From Monilinia fructicola (Eukaryota; Ascomycota; Leotiomycetes; Helotiales; Sclerotiniaceae), in NCBI GenBank assembly GCA_008692225.1, contig VICG01000001.1:3015501-3079500 (forward strand): a stretch of 64,000 nt of DNA, written 5' to 3'. This document shows positions 47,796 through 58,951 of this stretch, piece after piece; positions within the stretch are counted from its first letter, which is position 1; each line of letters opens with the position of its first letter. A program made the translations under genes and the position numbers. The notes beneath the pieces are model-generated. The model ran no database searches, was not told the DNA's origin, and worked only from the letters and a program-made list of their open reading frames with translations.

Positions 47796-49581
47796 ATGAC
47801 GAAGACGTTTAAGGGTTCGGATGGTAAAGTGTATTTCTCGTGTCTCGTCTCTGCGCATCTCTAGGACATCCCGATGCTTCGTTTTTATTATATTGCTGTA
47901 CCCTAATCCCCTTGATTTCACTCATCTTCACTCACCATATCGTCAACTAGTTACAAGCAAACTAACACATAACCCTATAGTATCATCCCATAACACCCCC
48001 GATTCCTGCTGGGTATGCATCAACGAAACCATCTACGATGTAACTGAATTTCTCCCCAACCATCCGGGAGGCTCCAAAATCGTCCTGAGTCTCGCGGGCA
48101 ATATAGACGCTACCGAGGAATTTGAAATGATCCATCCTCCCGGAACGTTAGAGGAGAATCTCGATGCTTCCAAGATCATCGGCAAGATTGATGCTTCGGA
48201 ACTGAAGCAACCAATTGAAGCGAAGACGAGCAACTCCAATGTCACGGATGCGGGCAAGAAAGAAGAAGATACGGTCGATGTGGATGCAGATGTAAAGACG
48301 CTGTTGAATCTAGACGAGATCGAACAATTGGCCACGAAGAAAATGTCAAGCAAATGCTGGGCGTATTATTATTCTGCGGCCGATGATCTCTGGTCCAAAA
48401 GCTTCAATACTGCCGTCTATCGACAGATTCTCCTGCGTCCACGCGTCTTCGTCGATTGCACGAAATGCGATTCCTCCACCACGATCCTGGGAGAGAGAGT
48501 CGGATTGCCCATCTTTGTATCCCCCGCTGCGATGGCCAGATTGGCTCACCCGGCAGGAGAACGGGGGATTGGAAAGGGAATCGCAGGCTTTGGCGCGGTG
48601 CAGATTGTGTCGAACAATGCAAGTATGACACCCGAACAAATCGTCGAGGGTTCGCTTCCGGGCCAGATCTTCGGATGGCAATTGTACGTGCAGAACGATA
48701 GAAAGAAGAGCGAGGGCATGCTGCAGAGGATCAATGCGATGGCCGATAAGTATAAGTTCATCGTTTTGACACTGGATGCGCCTGTGCCCGGGAAGAGAGA
48801 ACATGACGAGAGACAAAAGGATGTGGGATCAAGCCTACCCGTTTCATCGGGAGTCAAGGCTCAGGATAAGGTGGAGGATAATAGTCCACCCGCTGGTGCG
48901 GGTGGCGTCGGAAAACAGTTGTTTATGGGAACCGCTGCGGACTTGACTTGGAAGACTACATTGCCGTGGTTGGCCAAACATACAAAACTACCCATTGTGT
49001 TGAAGGGAATCCAAACGCATGAAGATGCATACCTGGCTTCTCAATACACACCGCAGGTTAAGGGGATCATTCTCTCAAACCACGGCGGCAGAGCTTTAGA
49101 CACAGCCCCACCGGCTATCCACACTCTTCTCGAGATACAAAAATACTGCCCCGAGGTTTTGAGTCGCATCGAGGTCTGGGTCGATGGGGGTATCAAGAGG
49201 GGGACGGATGTCGTGAAGGCGTTATGTCTAGGAGCCAAAGCTGTGGGCGTTGGACGCGCTGCTCTTTTTGGTCTCGGGGCGGGTGGACCCGAGGGCGTAG
49301 AGAGAACTTTCGAGAGTACGTACATTGCCTTTCTGCTTATTCCTTGCAACACGGCTTCTCCGTCGGAGTTTAGCCTGGCGGATATATGCGTGGGAATGTT
49401 TACTAACACATACGAAATAGTCCTCAAGGCCGAAATGGAAACATGTATGAGACTTCTCGGCGTCGAGAAGATTAGTGAATTGGGCCCGAAACATGTCAAC
49501 GCGAGGGCGGTGGAACGAGATTTGTATGACGGCGATGCAGGCTTGGATAAATTGGGCTTGTGGGTCAAGTCCAATTTGTAG
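47796..49581 (+). CDS. Flavocytochrome b2-type L-lactate (2-hydroxyacid) dehydrogenase, 3 exons
   Basis: The 507-residue product joins an N-terminal cytochrome b5 domain to an FMN-dependent 2-hydroxyacid dehydrogenase barrel. Exons are 47796-47823, 47981-49315 and 49421-49581. Splicing gives [20 protein letters not shown] at the start and [17 protein letters not shown] at the last junction. Heme-binding features are FLPNHPGGS and the later MIHPPGT histidine. FMN and active-site features are [16 protein letters not shown], the Lys of VLKGI and SNHGGRALD with catalytic His and Arg. The barrel is closed by [19 protein letters not shown]. Such enzymes oxidise L-lactate or related hydroxyacids and pass electrons to cytochrome c. 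No clear mitochondrial presequence is present, so location and exact substrate are open. The 105-bp second intron is a multiple of three and stop-free. Confidence 0.92.
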
Positions 49582-51948
49582 CTTGGGGAGAAAGGGTGGG
49601 GGAGTCGGAGCTCTCGAGGTAAATGGCGAGGTAATGTGTATTTAAGTGGTATCATGTGTTAGCATGTGCAGGTAGACAGATGAGCAGACAAGGGATTGAT
49701 GTTACGGGCTCTCGACTTCTCGAGCGCTCACCTAGCACACTCCCTTATCCGTATGCGTCTCCTTATTAATAACTAGAGAAAGTCTCCATCGGTCCTTGGA
49801 CCCTCTCGATTCTTATACATGTACTCTGTACCAACCGCACAAGACAAAGCATCTCCACCGACTGCTTCGAGTGATGACCCGTGCAAGCGATCGTGAAAGC
49901 TACACTAGAAGTACGTAGGTATACCATACCCCAGTCGCCTCCCAATCCACAGATTCCCGCGACCCGACCTCACAGGACAATCTCCTTCCTGACAATCCGC
50001 ACTTGACCCCCCGGTTCTCCCGCCAATGTTTGCAGCTTCGGTTCTGGATGTGGGCGTCGCTGTGCGAAGATCGATCTCATCTGTCCACCCGAGCATCTCC
50101 ACACCCAAACAAACCTCGATGATCCAAATAGAAGAAAGAAACATAATTTCCAATTATTGGCAGAGGTAGGTAGGTATATACAAGGCTCAGACAGACATAT
50201 GCGTATGTGCACCATGGATAAGAGGTAACAGGGACCAAGTTCCCGATCATATCATATCATATTATATCATATCAATTCTCCCACAAGCACAACCACAGGC
50301 GCGTTTCAAGTTTCCGATCTCAAGGTCGTCGGTGCGTGGATTCCCCATTCCCCATTCCCCATGGCCCAACAGCCTCTCCCCTACTCATCAACTACTGCCA
50401 GTTGGTCCCTGGTACATTCATACGCGGTATATTACCCCTACGTACCCTGCCCCCCTCATACTCCCTGACTTAGTATAATTGTTTTTCTTCACTGTTTACG
50501 GGTATGCATGTATGTATGTATGTATATATGTATGTATGTATGTATGTGTGTATATTATAGGATGATGGAGAGATACCGAGGCGAGGCCTTAAATTCATAT
50601 TGCACTGATAGCTGGATCACCAGATGTATGTATCGGTGATTTATCAGACGGCGAAGTACGGTATTGCAGTATCAGATGGGTATTATTGTTGGAATTTGGG
50701 ATTGGGGATGAGGGATTGGAGGTTTACAGCGCGGAGCTTATTGTTATGGATATCTCGATGGTTGATTCATGGCATGGTTGATGATGAATGATGGGGCGAA
50801 ATCTTAAGGGATTTGAGATGTTAGATGTTAGATGCTAGGGACATGTACTGTATGTGATACTTCAACCCTGTCATATCATCACCCTTATGTAAGAAGAGAT
50901 GGGTTCGGCTCGGGACTAGTTCTTGTCTTCGGGGACGAAGTCGGTCCTGATTTTGATTCTTGAGGTGCCGAGCTGCGACATCTACTACGGTACTGCGTAC
51001 GACGATATACAACAATACTACTTATGCAACGGTATGACACCATTGAGCGATAGATATCGAGTCATCAAGACTTGTGCATAGCCTCGTAGATAGATATATT
51101 GCAGGAGATTGGGGATACTCCAGTGGAATTGAATGATCAAGAGGGAAATGAAAGCGTGTGGAAAGTCAGTCACACTTACACGCTTGATCATTTTGGATGT
51201 CACAATTTGTTCTTTCGTATGTAGCACTGGGTAGATAGAGGACGAGCTGCCCTCCTTGCTTCCGAGAACCTTTTTGGAGCTCTGCAGGATTTCAGGCTGT
51301 GGATGCGGAAAATGGCGGTATTTTGGTGTGTGCTGTATGTGACCTTGGATGAATAATTCTATGTTAAGATTGAAGAGTGAGTGAAATGGACCGATACCCT
51401 GGATTCAAAAAAAGCCTGCATGAGAAGTTTGCAAGTTCAAGAAAATGGAGTGGATGAAGAAGGGCAAAGTAGATTGTAGTAGCGTGTACCTCCTATCTAC
51501 TTATTTATAAATCACCCTCACCCATTCATCATAAGCTGAAATCAAATAGGAGCCAAATGAGATGCAAGACTATTCAATGAAGAGTATTTATGGTGACTCG
51601 TCTCAATATCAACAATAATCGTACCATCACGAACACGTTAAGTGCCACATTCAATAGACCATTGATCTTCGAGTTCCATCACCGCGCATCACAAAGATAA
51701 GCCTGCGGAAATGAAGTTGTGAAAAAGTGCACGGCGTGGCGTTCCACTTTGTATGTTTGTTTCAGTCGTTAAGTTGAATGATGGCCGGATAGCCGGGTCC
51801 TGTATAAATATCCTGGAATATTCCTGACAAGTTTCACTACAGAATCTTCTATAGCACTGCATCCGCCTCTGATCCTGCAGGCTGCCGTCGAATCTTCCGA
51901 AACGATCCAATCTATCGGAAACTACTGCTCGATCCCCAAATCATCGCC
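49582..51948. other. Intergenic span upstream of the cupin gene
   Basis: No coding gene is supported. It has a TATG microsatellite (about 50503-50540) and short ATATC repeats near 50248. The cupin promoter lies at its right end. Confidence 0.6.
51803..51810 (+). promoter_or_regulatory. TATA box of the cupin gene
   Basis: A consensus TATAAATA lies 146 bp upstream of ATG 51949, a plausible distance for a fungal core promoter with a leader of about 100 nt. Confidence 0.6.
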
Positions 51949-52674
51949 ATGTTCCCAAAACTAGCACTCGCGTCTCTCGGTATCCTCGTGGCCAGAATAC
52001 ACTGCATCGATGTAACTATAAACTCCATCTTAGATGCCGAGGTCAAAATTGCCTCTACTCAACTCGACAAAATGAATTACTTGTTGAATAACAACCTGAG
52101 TTGGCTGTTCGATTTCACAACCCAACCACATTACACATATGCGCCCGGATCCGTGGTCAACGGTGATGCCGCCACATTCCCCGCATCGACTAACTACGGC
52201 ATGACGATTGCTTTAATAAACTTGGGTCCATGTGGAATGTTACCTCCTCATTATCATCCACGTGGGACAAACTTTGTGGTAGCAGTTGAGGGTGTGACGC
52301 AGACGTGGATGGTTGAGGAGAATGGAGCGAAGATCGTCAATCAAACGTTGAGGCCGTGGCAGATGACAATTTTCCCAAAGGGGAGCATCCACAGTATGCA
52401 AAACATAGGTACTGTACGCCCTTATCTAACGAGACAATCAGTGCTGAATGAAAATCAAGGTTGTACCAAAGCTACTCTTGTGTCGGCGCTGAATTCGGAG
52501 GATGCAGGAACACAAAACATTCTCAATGGATTTGCACAGTTGCCTCCGGATATAATGGCTGCAGCGTTTGGTAATCCGATAGGAGGGTTCAATCTACCTC
52601 CCATACCAGACGTGGGCACTGGAAGTATACTTGGATCCGCGGCGTGCCTGGAAGCTTGTAGGGGCAAGATGTGA
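51949..52674 (+). CDS. Secreted single-domain cupin (germin/spherulin-like), 241 residues
   Basis: This intronless gene encodes an N-terminal signal peptide (hydrophobic to about residue 19, LALASLGILVARIHC) and one cupin barrel. Motif 1 is PPHYHPRGTNFVVAVEG and motif 2 is FPKGSIHSMQN. The three His metal ligands are present, but the usual Glu of motif 1 is replaced by Asn, seen in many fungal spherulin-like cupins as I recall them. Two Cys near the C-terminus (AACLEAC) could form a disulfide. Germin-like proteins are extracellular, sometimes oxalate oxidase or superoxide dismutase; activity here cannot be assigned. It faces ARP6 tail to tail, 365 bp apart. Confidence 0.88.
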   Translation: MFPKLALASLGILVARIHCIDVTINSILDAEVKIASTQLDKMNYLLNNNLSWLFDFTTQPHYTYAPGSVVNGDAATFPASTNYGMTIALINLGPCGMLPPHYHPRGTNFVVAVEGVTQTWMVEENGAKIVNQTLRPWQMTIFPKGSIHSMQNIGTVRPYLTRQSVLNENQGCTKATLVSALNSEDAGTQNILNGFAQLPPDIMAAAFGNPIGGFNLPPIPDVGTGSILGSAACLEACRGKM

Positions 52675-53039
52675 TACTGAATTCAAGGCGTTTTGACTGT
52701 GAATGATCAACCCTACGTCTCATCGCACCTAGTAGTGACGCCGTAGCAGATGTCTTATGCAACATTATCTTGCAATGGCGTTTTCTGATTGAGGAATTCA
52801 CAAATCTGGCGTTGTGCATTGCTGTTTGGTCGGATCATATGGCGATTCAGGTTTACAAAGGTTGAATAGATATGTAGAGTAATTTGGCATTTGCCTTGAC
52901 TGTCTCAGTACAGTATATGTGTACGTAATAGCCGCAATATTTGTCGTGGGTGTCTGAGATTGGCCATCTAGGTTGTTCAGACGGGTATGTGATGCTTGAA
53001 ATTGTGCTTTCACAAGGTATTATAAATCCACAATGCTCT

Positions 53040-54430
53040 TTATTTGGCTCCAAATTTTTTGGCGACCCAAGCACTTCCATATTCGTCATACTCTTGTTTC
53101 GTTACCGATAGCTTCTTCAGGAGATCAGGATGTTTCGCCAACTCTGCTCCACCATTCCAAGTGCTGATAATCGGATGTTCTGGTCTCGCACAACGGACGT
53201 AACACTCCGCTGGTGCAAGAGCTTTTGATCTCAAGCTGAAGCCTCAGAATAAATCCTTCTATCTTTGAGCTACCACCTACAACAATGATATTTGCGAGAA
53301 GAGCTGGCCATAGACCCATTGGTAGAGATGAAAGACTTTCCATGACTAATTGAGCTACCCCCGATTGTCGCATACCAATGTCCGAAGGATTGAATAGTAA
53401 TTCTGGGACCGTGAATCGTTCGTTTCTAAGGGTCAAAATATCTTCCGCGGCCTCGGCCAGCTTCCCCTTCGTCAACTGCTTTAATTTGCTTGCCTGCAAT
53501 GGATCATGATCTCGCACGAAGCCCTGGGATCGATTATGATAATCAGGAAGAACATAATCTTTTGCTATTCCACCACCCGTTTCAAAGATTTCTCTTCGAT
53601 CTCCCCTGGTCCCTTTCCACGTTTTTTCCATATCCCCATTGAAATCCCTTGATACATAACAGCATGCTTCCTTGATCTCGTTGACTAAATAGGTGTCATT
53701 GCGCATGTCATATTGTCGTAGAGATATTAGGCGTGTTAAGTAATTTGTCATAAGCTTGCCTCCCACTTCTAACCTCCGAATCGCTGATTGAAGAGGGCGT
53801 CCCTGCAGAATAGGTGTGATCGTCGTGTGAGAGTATCCGGAATCTATGAGAAGGATTATTTCAGCGGGAAGAAGAGGTTGCGATGGATCGCGAGCCGGTC
53901 CTTTAAAGATTCCTTGAATATCATTATAGGCATTAAGAATTGGACCTAAATATTCATTAATACTAACTCGCAGACACAGCATAACCTCACATACCAGGGC
54001 ATCGGTAATAACTGGCAAAACCAAATTCTTCAAACACCATCTGGTCACAATTTGTCTGCAGGACCGGCAGCGCATTGGGTGCCTCTGTCAATATTAATCC
54101 AGTTTCTCGTGGATCGCAATGAAGCGGTGCTTTCTTATCGAAGAATTCGTGCTCCCATATTTCCTTTTCTGCTTCCCAGTTTACCAGATACCCTTTCTCG
54201 ACGGGTCTGCGAAAAACGATGTCCCCAAAGTCCTTACAATTTGCAAGCTGCGATCCAATGTAAACTTTCTTTTCGCGGTCGCGGGCCAGGCAATTGGGTA
54301 TAATTCGCGGCGAATCGGTGGATCCTGGAGAGGAGAATCCGGCCTTGATGGTATAAGCTCCATTGTCAATGACTAGAGTTCTAGAAAGTGGTACTTGAGC
54401 AGCCGATGCTGCGTTTTTGTTTGTCGACAT
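53040..54430 (-). CDS. ARP6: Actin-related protein 6 (SWR1 chromatin-remodelling subunit), one frameshift
   Basis: Two exons, 54430-53995 and 53945-53040, flank a 49-bp intron (GTATGT..TTTAG), giving about 446 residues. The actin fold opens with TLVIDNGAYTIKAGFSS. ARP6-type stretches follow: RDREKKVYIGSQL, LLTEAPN-like ILTEAPNALP, FEEFGFASYYRC, LLIDSGYSHTTITP and IIVVGGSSKIEGF. ARP6 is a nuclear subunit of the SWR1 complex that exchanges H2A for H2A.Z. The start ATG (MSTNKNAAS) is the first in frame; an upstream GTG is not needed. Near the end the frame breaks in the T4 run 53223-53226 (plus strand). One base fewer gives LEIKALAPAECYVRC and the family-like tail WNGGAELAKHPDLLKK..GSAWVAKKF. 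Sequence error and real damage cannot be told apart here. Confidence 0.9.
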
Positions 54431-54756
54431 TAAATTTGTTTGGCCCAGATTAGTGCTGGCCACATATTGTTAACTATTTTAATAGCGATAGTAAGGTGGA
54501 GCGTTGTGTTGGTGGGAAGGTTGTTTGGAGCAGATTGAAATTCGATACGCTGTTAGTTCTATAGCCACCGTGCGTTCGCGTCATACAACCGTGGCGCAGA
54601 AAACCCCCACCAAGAAAATAGTTTTCAGGCTTCAGATTTCAGATTTCATATTTCAGATTTCAGATTTCAAATTTCAAATTTCAAATTTCAAATTTCAAAA
54701 ATCTTATTCCCAACTGTTACTTTACAAGCCCTGGGTTACCACAGAACGTCGAAAAG
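54431..54756. promoter_or_regulatory. Bidirectional promoter region between ARP6 and the GCIP-like gene
   Basis: The two genes are divergent and only 326 bp separate their start codons, so they probably share regulatory DNA. The half next to the GCIP-like gene carries a heptamer array, TTTCAGA grading into TTTCAAA (about 54630-54699). Confidence 0.6.
54630..54699 (+). repeat. Heptamer array TTTCAGA/TTTCAAA
   Basis: About nine 7-bp units: the first are mostly CAGATTT, with one CATATTT variant, and the last are CAAATTT. They end 57 bp before the GCIP-like start codon. Confidence 0.9.
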
Positions 54757-55963
54757 ATGGCCGCCGCCGAGAAAAAAGCTGAGGATGAACTAGACATCTT
54801 AAAATCTACAGTCGAAACCACCAAAAACTTAATTCAACAGCTGCAAGCCTTCGCGAAAGCGCCCGAAGATACCAAGGAGGGGTCGTCCACTGAAGAAAAG
54901 CCCAAGCATGCAGATGTCAACGCCATTGACCTTGCTCATGATTCTGCGAGTCTCATTAAGGCACACTCAACAAAGCTATCGCTGTTGATTATTAACAAGC
55001 CTTTCACGGCTTCAGCAATCACTAAAGTCCTGCGAGAAATCGTAGCTGGTCCTCTACCCGGCTTAGCTTCAGCCGTCGAAATTTGCAATGCAGCGAAATA
55101 TACAAAGGCCATGAGTGAAGAGTTACAATGGAGAGTGAAGAAGGTTTTGACAGAGCTATCAACTCTCGTCAGTGCAATTCCTCTCGATGGGAAGATTTTG
55201 AGCGATGACAAGAAGAATGGCACGGGGAAATCCAATGGGAAGGGCAGTTTAGCTTCCACGGGGATTGTGTGGGATGCCTGTGATTCTGTCATGGAACTGA
55301 AAAATTTGGGTGTAGCAGGATTGGCTGTAAAAAGAGCAGAGGAATATCGCGATCTGGTCAAGGATGCGCTCGAAGAATTGCAAGCATGGGCGGAGGAGGA
55401 ATCAGATGATGAAGATGATGAAGAGAACAGTGGCGATGAAGATGATGAGACGAAAGACCCTCAAGATATTGTGGATGATCTCTTTGGATCGCAGCCACAT
55501 ATACCTAAGGATGACCCGGAAAAGATTCGTGAAAAGCTCGAATCGTCGACGAAAAGGCTGAGACTCATAATTTTGATGTATCAAGCTGTCGTGAAAAGAA
55601 GATTCAAAACACTTCCCTATCTACCTCATCCTGAGTTGCCTGCACAGTTGAAGGAGAAGTCCACGGAAGATCCAGGTATTGTCGAGTGCTTGGATGAGGT
55701 ACTCGTAAGGATGAAGAAAATTACAGATCTCACGGATGATTTAGCAAGTGCCTTTTATGAGCTCGATAGTGCTACAATTGATAAACTCATGGATGAAACT
55801 TGGTTTACGGGATTTGCTACGATTGAGTTGCTGATCAAGAACTGGGAAGGGGAGAAGGATGACTTCACTACCTGGGTGTGTATATTCATCTTGAAGACTT
55901 TAATCACTTGCTAATGGCTCTTAGGCATATAAGTTTCAACTCGCTATGAAAAAAGGCTGGTGA
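54757..55963 (+). CDS. Cyclin-D1-binding protein 1 / GCIP-like protein, 385 residues
   Basis: Exon 1 (54757-55875) ends FTTW. A 49-bp intron (GTGTGT..TGCTAAT..TTAG) precedes a short exon 2 (55925-55963) encoding AYKFQLAMKKGW. The N-terminal half is helical, with ADVNAIDLAHDSASLIKAHS and LPGLASAVEICNAAKYTKAM, the pattern I recognise for GCIP/CCNDBP1-like proteins. An acidic low-complexity loop (EEESDDEDDEENSGDEDDE, about residues 211-229) separates it from a second helical part. In animals GCIP is a nuclear HLH-type regulator; the fungal role is not established. The ATG has a good context (AAAAGATGG). It is divergent from ARP6. Confidence 0.8.
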
Positions 55964-56808
55964 TGTTGTGGGGCCAGGGAAATCTAGGCTTCTTCTCCAC
56001 GATCTCATCGGCTTATGATGATGTTCTAACATTATGGTATCGGAGAAATCTATTAGACATTAGCTTACAAGTGCATGTGCATACGACTACTAGTTTGTCG
56101 CTCGCTTGCTTTCAAACCTTGAATTCTGTCAGGAACAAAATACTTGTTGTAATTAAGGACAAGAAAAGTATATGATATGCTGAGGCAATACAAGACCGAC
56201 TTTTACTCTTTCTACTACTAGTCGAAATTGAACTACCTTCTCATTGAAGGGCAGCAAGGTTTACTGCACGTTTCTTCCAGGAAGATGGTCTTCAACAATC
56301 CTTCACCGAGCTGCAGGTTTGTTTTGCGGAGTTCCATTGTAATTATAATCTTCGGCTATTTTCGTCATTATCCTTCCTTAGTCTATCATAAATACTTTCG
56401 TTTGTGTTTTTTCTTTCGTCTGTCCACGTCCTTGATTACCAACATCTCCTGCAGGCTGCATTCGATCGTCCTTTTAGCTGTTCATGTGTTACAATCGTCG
56501 GCGCAACTTCTGTACCCCACGTCTCGGCTAACAAAACGCGAGATACCCCGAGCTCTGATGCCAAGATGAGGATCACATCCACCCCACTTCCCCATAAACA
56601 GCTATCTGCCTCTCCATGGGATGGATAAACTCCCTCCGGCTTATTCAGTGGATTGTGGTAAATGCATGTATATGGCCAAAGAGGCAAGTGGAGTGGGATG
56701 TGCAGTATTTATACATCAGCTTTCCTCGTTTCTGCAGAGTAAAATGTCATCTGTCCAACCCAAATTGTGTCCTTAAGATCTCTGATCACTGAAATACGAG
56801 CATTCAAG
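55964..56808. other. Intergenic span between the GCIP-like and MFS genes
   Basis: I see no supported gene and no notable repeat. The promoter of the MFS gene should lie in the right half. Confidence 0.5.
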
Positions 56809-58575
56809 ATGAACATACCCAGCACAGTAGAAGATGTGTCCAAGGCCCAGAGGATGGATCATCCATCCCCGGAACCAGATCTTGAGATATCCCATATCGA
56901 AAACATGCTCTACCCAGGACCTGACAAACCAGATCATATGAACTATGGACGTGTTGATTCCGAAGTTGCCAAATATACCAGCGAGGTCCTCATTCATATA
57001 AGTGAAGATGAAAATCGACGACTCAAAAAACTCATCGATAGACGAGTATTGCTTATAATGGTTCTCACATATTTCATACAAGCGCTCGACAAAGGAACAT
57101 TAGCATTCACGTCGATTATGGGTATTCAAAAAGATACTCATTTAGTAGGAAACCAGGTATTCAATCTTCCTTCGTAATTTCAGTATCCGCTGACTTGCGT
57201 GCAGTACTCATGGCTCACAACATGTATATACCTCGCCATTCTAGTGGTAGAATATCCCACCAATTGGCTCATCCAGCGCGTACCAATTGCCAAGTATCTA
57301 GGAATAAATGTCTGTATTTGGAGTATAGTACTCTCCATGCATGCTCTCTGCCATAATTTCGAAGGTCTAGTCATCGCCCGCACACTTCTTGGAGCTTTCG
57401 AAGCTGCTTGTCAACCCATATTCGTGGTTCTATCTAGCATGTGGTACAAAAGAGACGAACAAGCAGGAGTCGTGATATATTGGTACATGATGAACGTATG
57501 TTCAAACTTCACCCCTTGAAGTTCCGACTCCTGACAAAGCTAATGATGATGACCAAAACAGGGCGCTCAACAAATCGTCGGCGGACTCCTCGCTTACTGC
57601 TTCACCCTCCTCAAATCCGGCCCCCTGAAATCCTGGCAAGCGATATTCGTCGCCTACGCCTGTTTTTCCTTTCTCTGGGGTATCTTCATCATAATCTGGA
57701 TGCCTGACTCCCCCATGCGCGCCAAATGTTTTAGCGAAGCAGACAAAAAACTTATGGTCGAGCGTGTACGCTCCAATCAAACAGGCATGCAAAACCGCAC
57801 ATTCCGTATCGAACACGTCAGAGACGCATTTACCGATCCGCAAATGTACTGCTATTGCTTGATTGCCATATGTACCACATTGCCAACGAGTGGCTTGGGC
57901 GCTTTTGCGAACATCATCATTACAGGATTTGACTTTACGGTTTTGCAAACGCAGCTTTTGTCGATGGTTCTGGGCTTCTACATCATCATTGTGTTGTTAT
58001 CGAGTCATTTTTTGGTAAAGAAGTATAATCAGAATATCCTCGTCATGACTTGTTTCCTTTTGCCGTAAGTGCCGCCCGGCCCCGTTCAATCTCACCACCA
58101 TCAAACTAACCCCAGCCCAAGATCTTTCCTTGGCACAATAATTCTCATGACAGTTCGCAATACAGGCCTCGGCACCCAAATAGGCCTCTTAATCTCCTAC
58201 TACATAACCCTCTCCTTCTGGTCCACCGCCACCCTCTCCCTTACTCTCATATCGCGGAATGTCGCGGGCCAAACCAAAAAAACTATCGTCGTAGCTGCGA
58301 ATTTCATATGTTGGGCGGCAGGAAATGCAACCGGTCCTCAAGTCTTCCTGAAAACTGATGAGCCGCGCTATTTTATAGCGTTCGCTACCCATCTTGGTTG
58401 CTATACGTTGCTTCTTCTCGTGTTGCTCTTTTTGAGGTGGCATTTGACGAGAGAAAATAGGAAGAGAGATGAGTTGGCCGAAGCGGGAGTGAGAGAAGCA
58501 AGTGATCAGGATATGGTACATGCGTTTGATGATTTAACGGATAGGGAGAATCCTAACTTTAGGTATGTTTATTGA
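56809..58575 (+). CDS. MFS permease of the anion:cation symporter (DAL5/allantoate permease) family
   Basis: Four exons (56809-57156, 57205-57495, 57562-58064, 58122-58575) joined through introns of 48, 66 and 57 bp give 531 residues. A hydrophilic cytosolic N-terminus of about 80 residues precedes TM1 (VLLIMVLTYFIQALDKGTL). ACS-family marks are YPTNWLIQRVPIAKYLG, ARTLLGAFEAACQPIFVVLS followed by SMWYKRDEQ, and YWYMMNGAQQIVGGLLAYCF. A central loop (WMPDSPMRAKCFSEADK) and a second TM half ending in LLFLRWHLTRENRKR complete about 12 segments. The family imports allantoate, nicotinate, pantothenate, small peptides and similar anions across the plasma membrane by proton symport; the substrate cannot be chosen here. 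ATG 56809 is the first in-frame ATG. Confidence 0.9.
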
Positions 58576-58951
58576 GATTAGGGGATGAATAGAGTTAGAA
58601 TAGCGTAGGTACTTTGGTGGCATATAAGTATTTAATCAATGATAATCACAACGATGCACCCACATCTTGTTCCTCAAACACGTGTAAAAACTCCTTTTTT
58701 GTATCTATGGAAGTAGTAAAGGGAATGAGAGCATCAAGACACGCTTTTACACATCAGAAAAAATGGCAACTCCGCGACCATTAAGCTAGCTACGGTATAT
58801 TTATCCAGCATTCAAGGAGACGAAAGAAACGAAACACCGAAGAGTTCATTCCGGACCGATCATGAAGCCGATAAGGAATCTATTGTACATGTTGTGTAGT
58901 CATATATATTAAGACCAGGCGACAACATTGATACCTCCACCTACATCATAC
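58576..58951. other. Short convergent intergenic gap (MFS and Prp39 3' ends)
   Basis: A 376-bp gap between two 3' ends with AT-rich sequence, presumably both 3' UTRs. Nothing else is seen. Confidence 0.6.
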
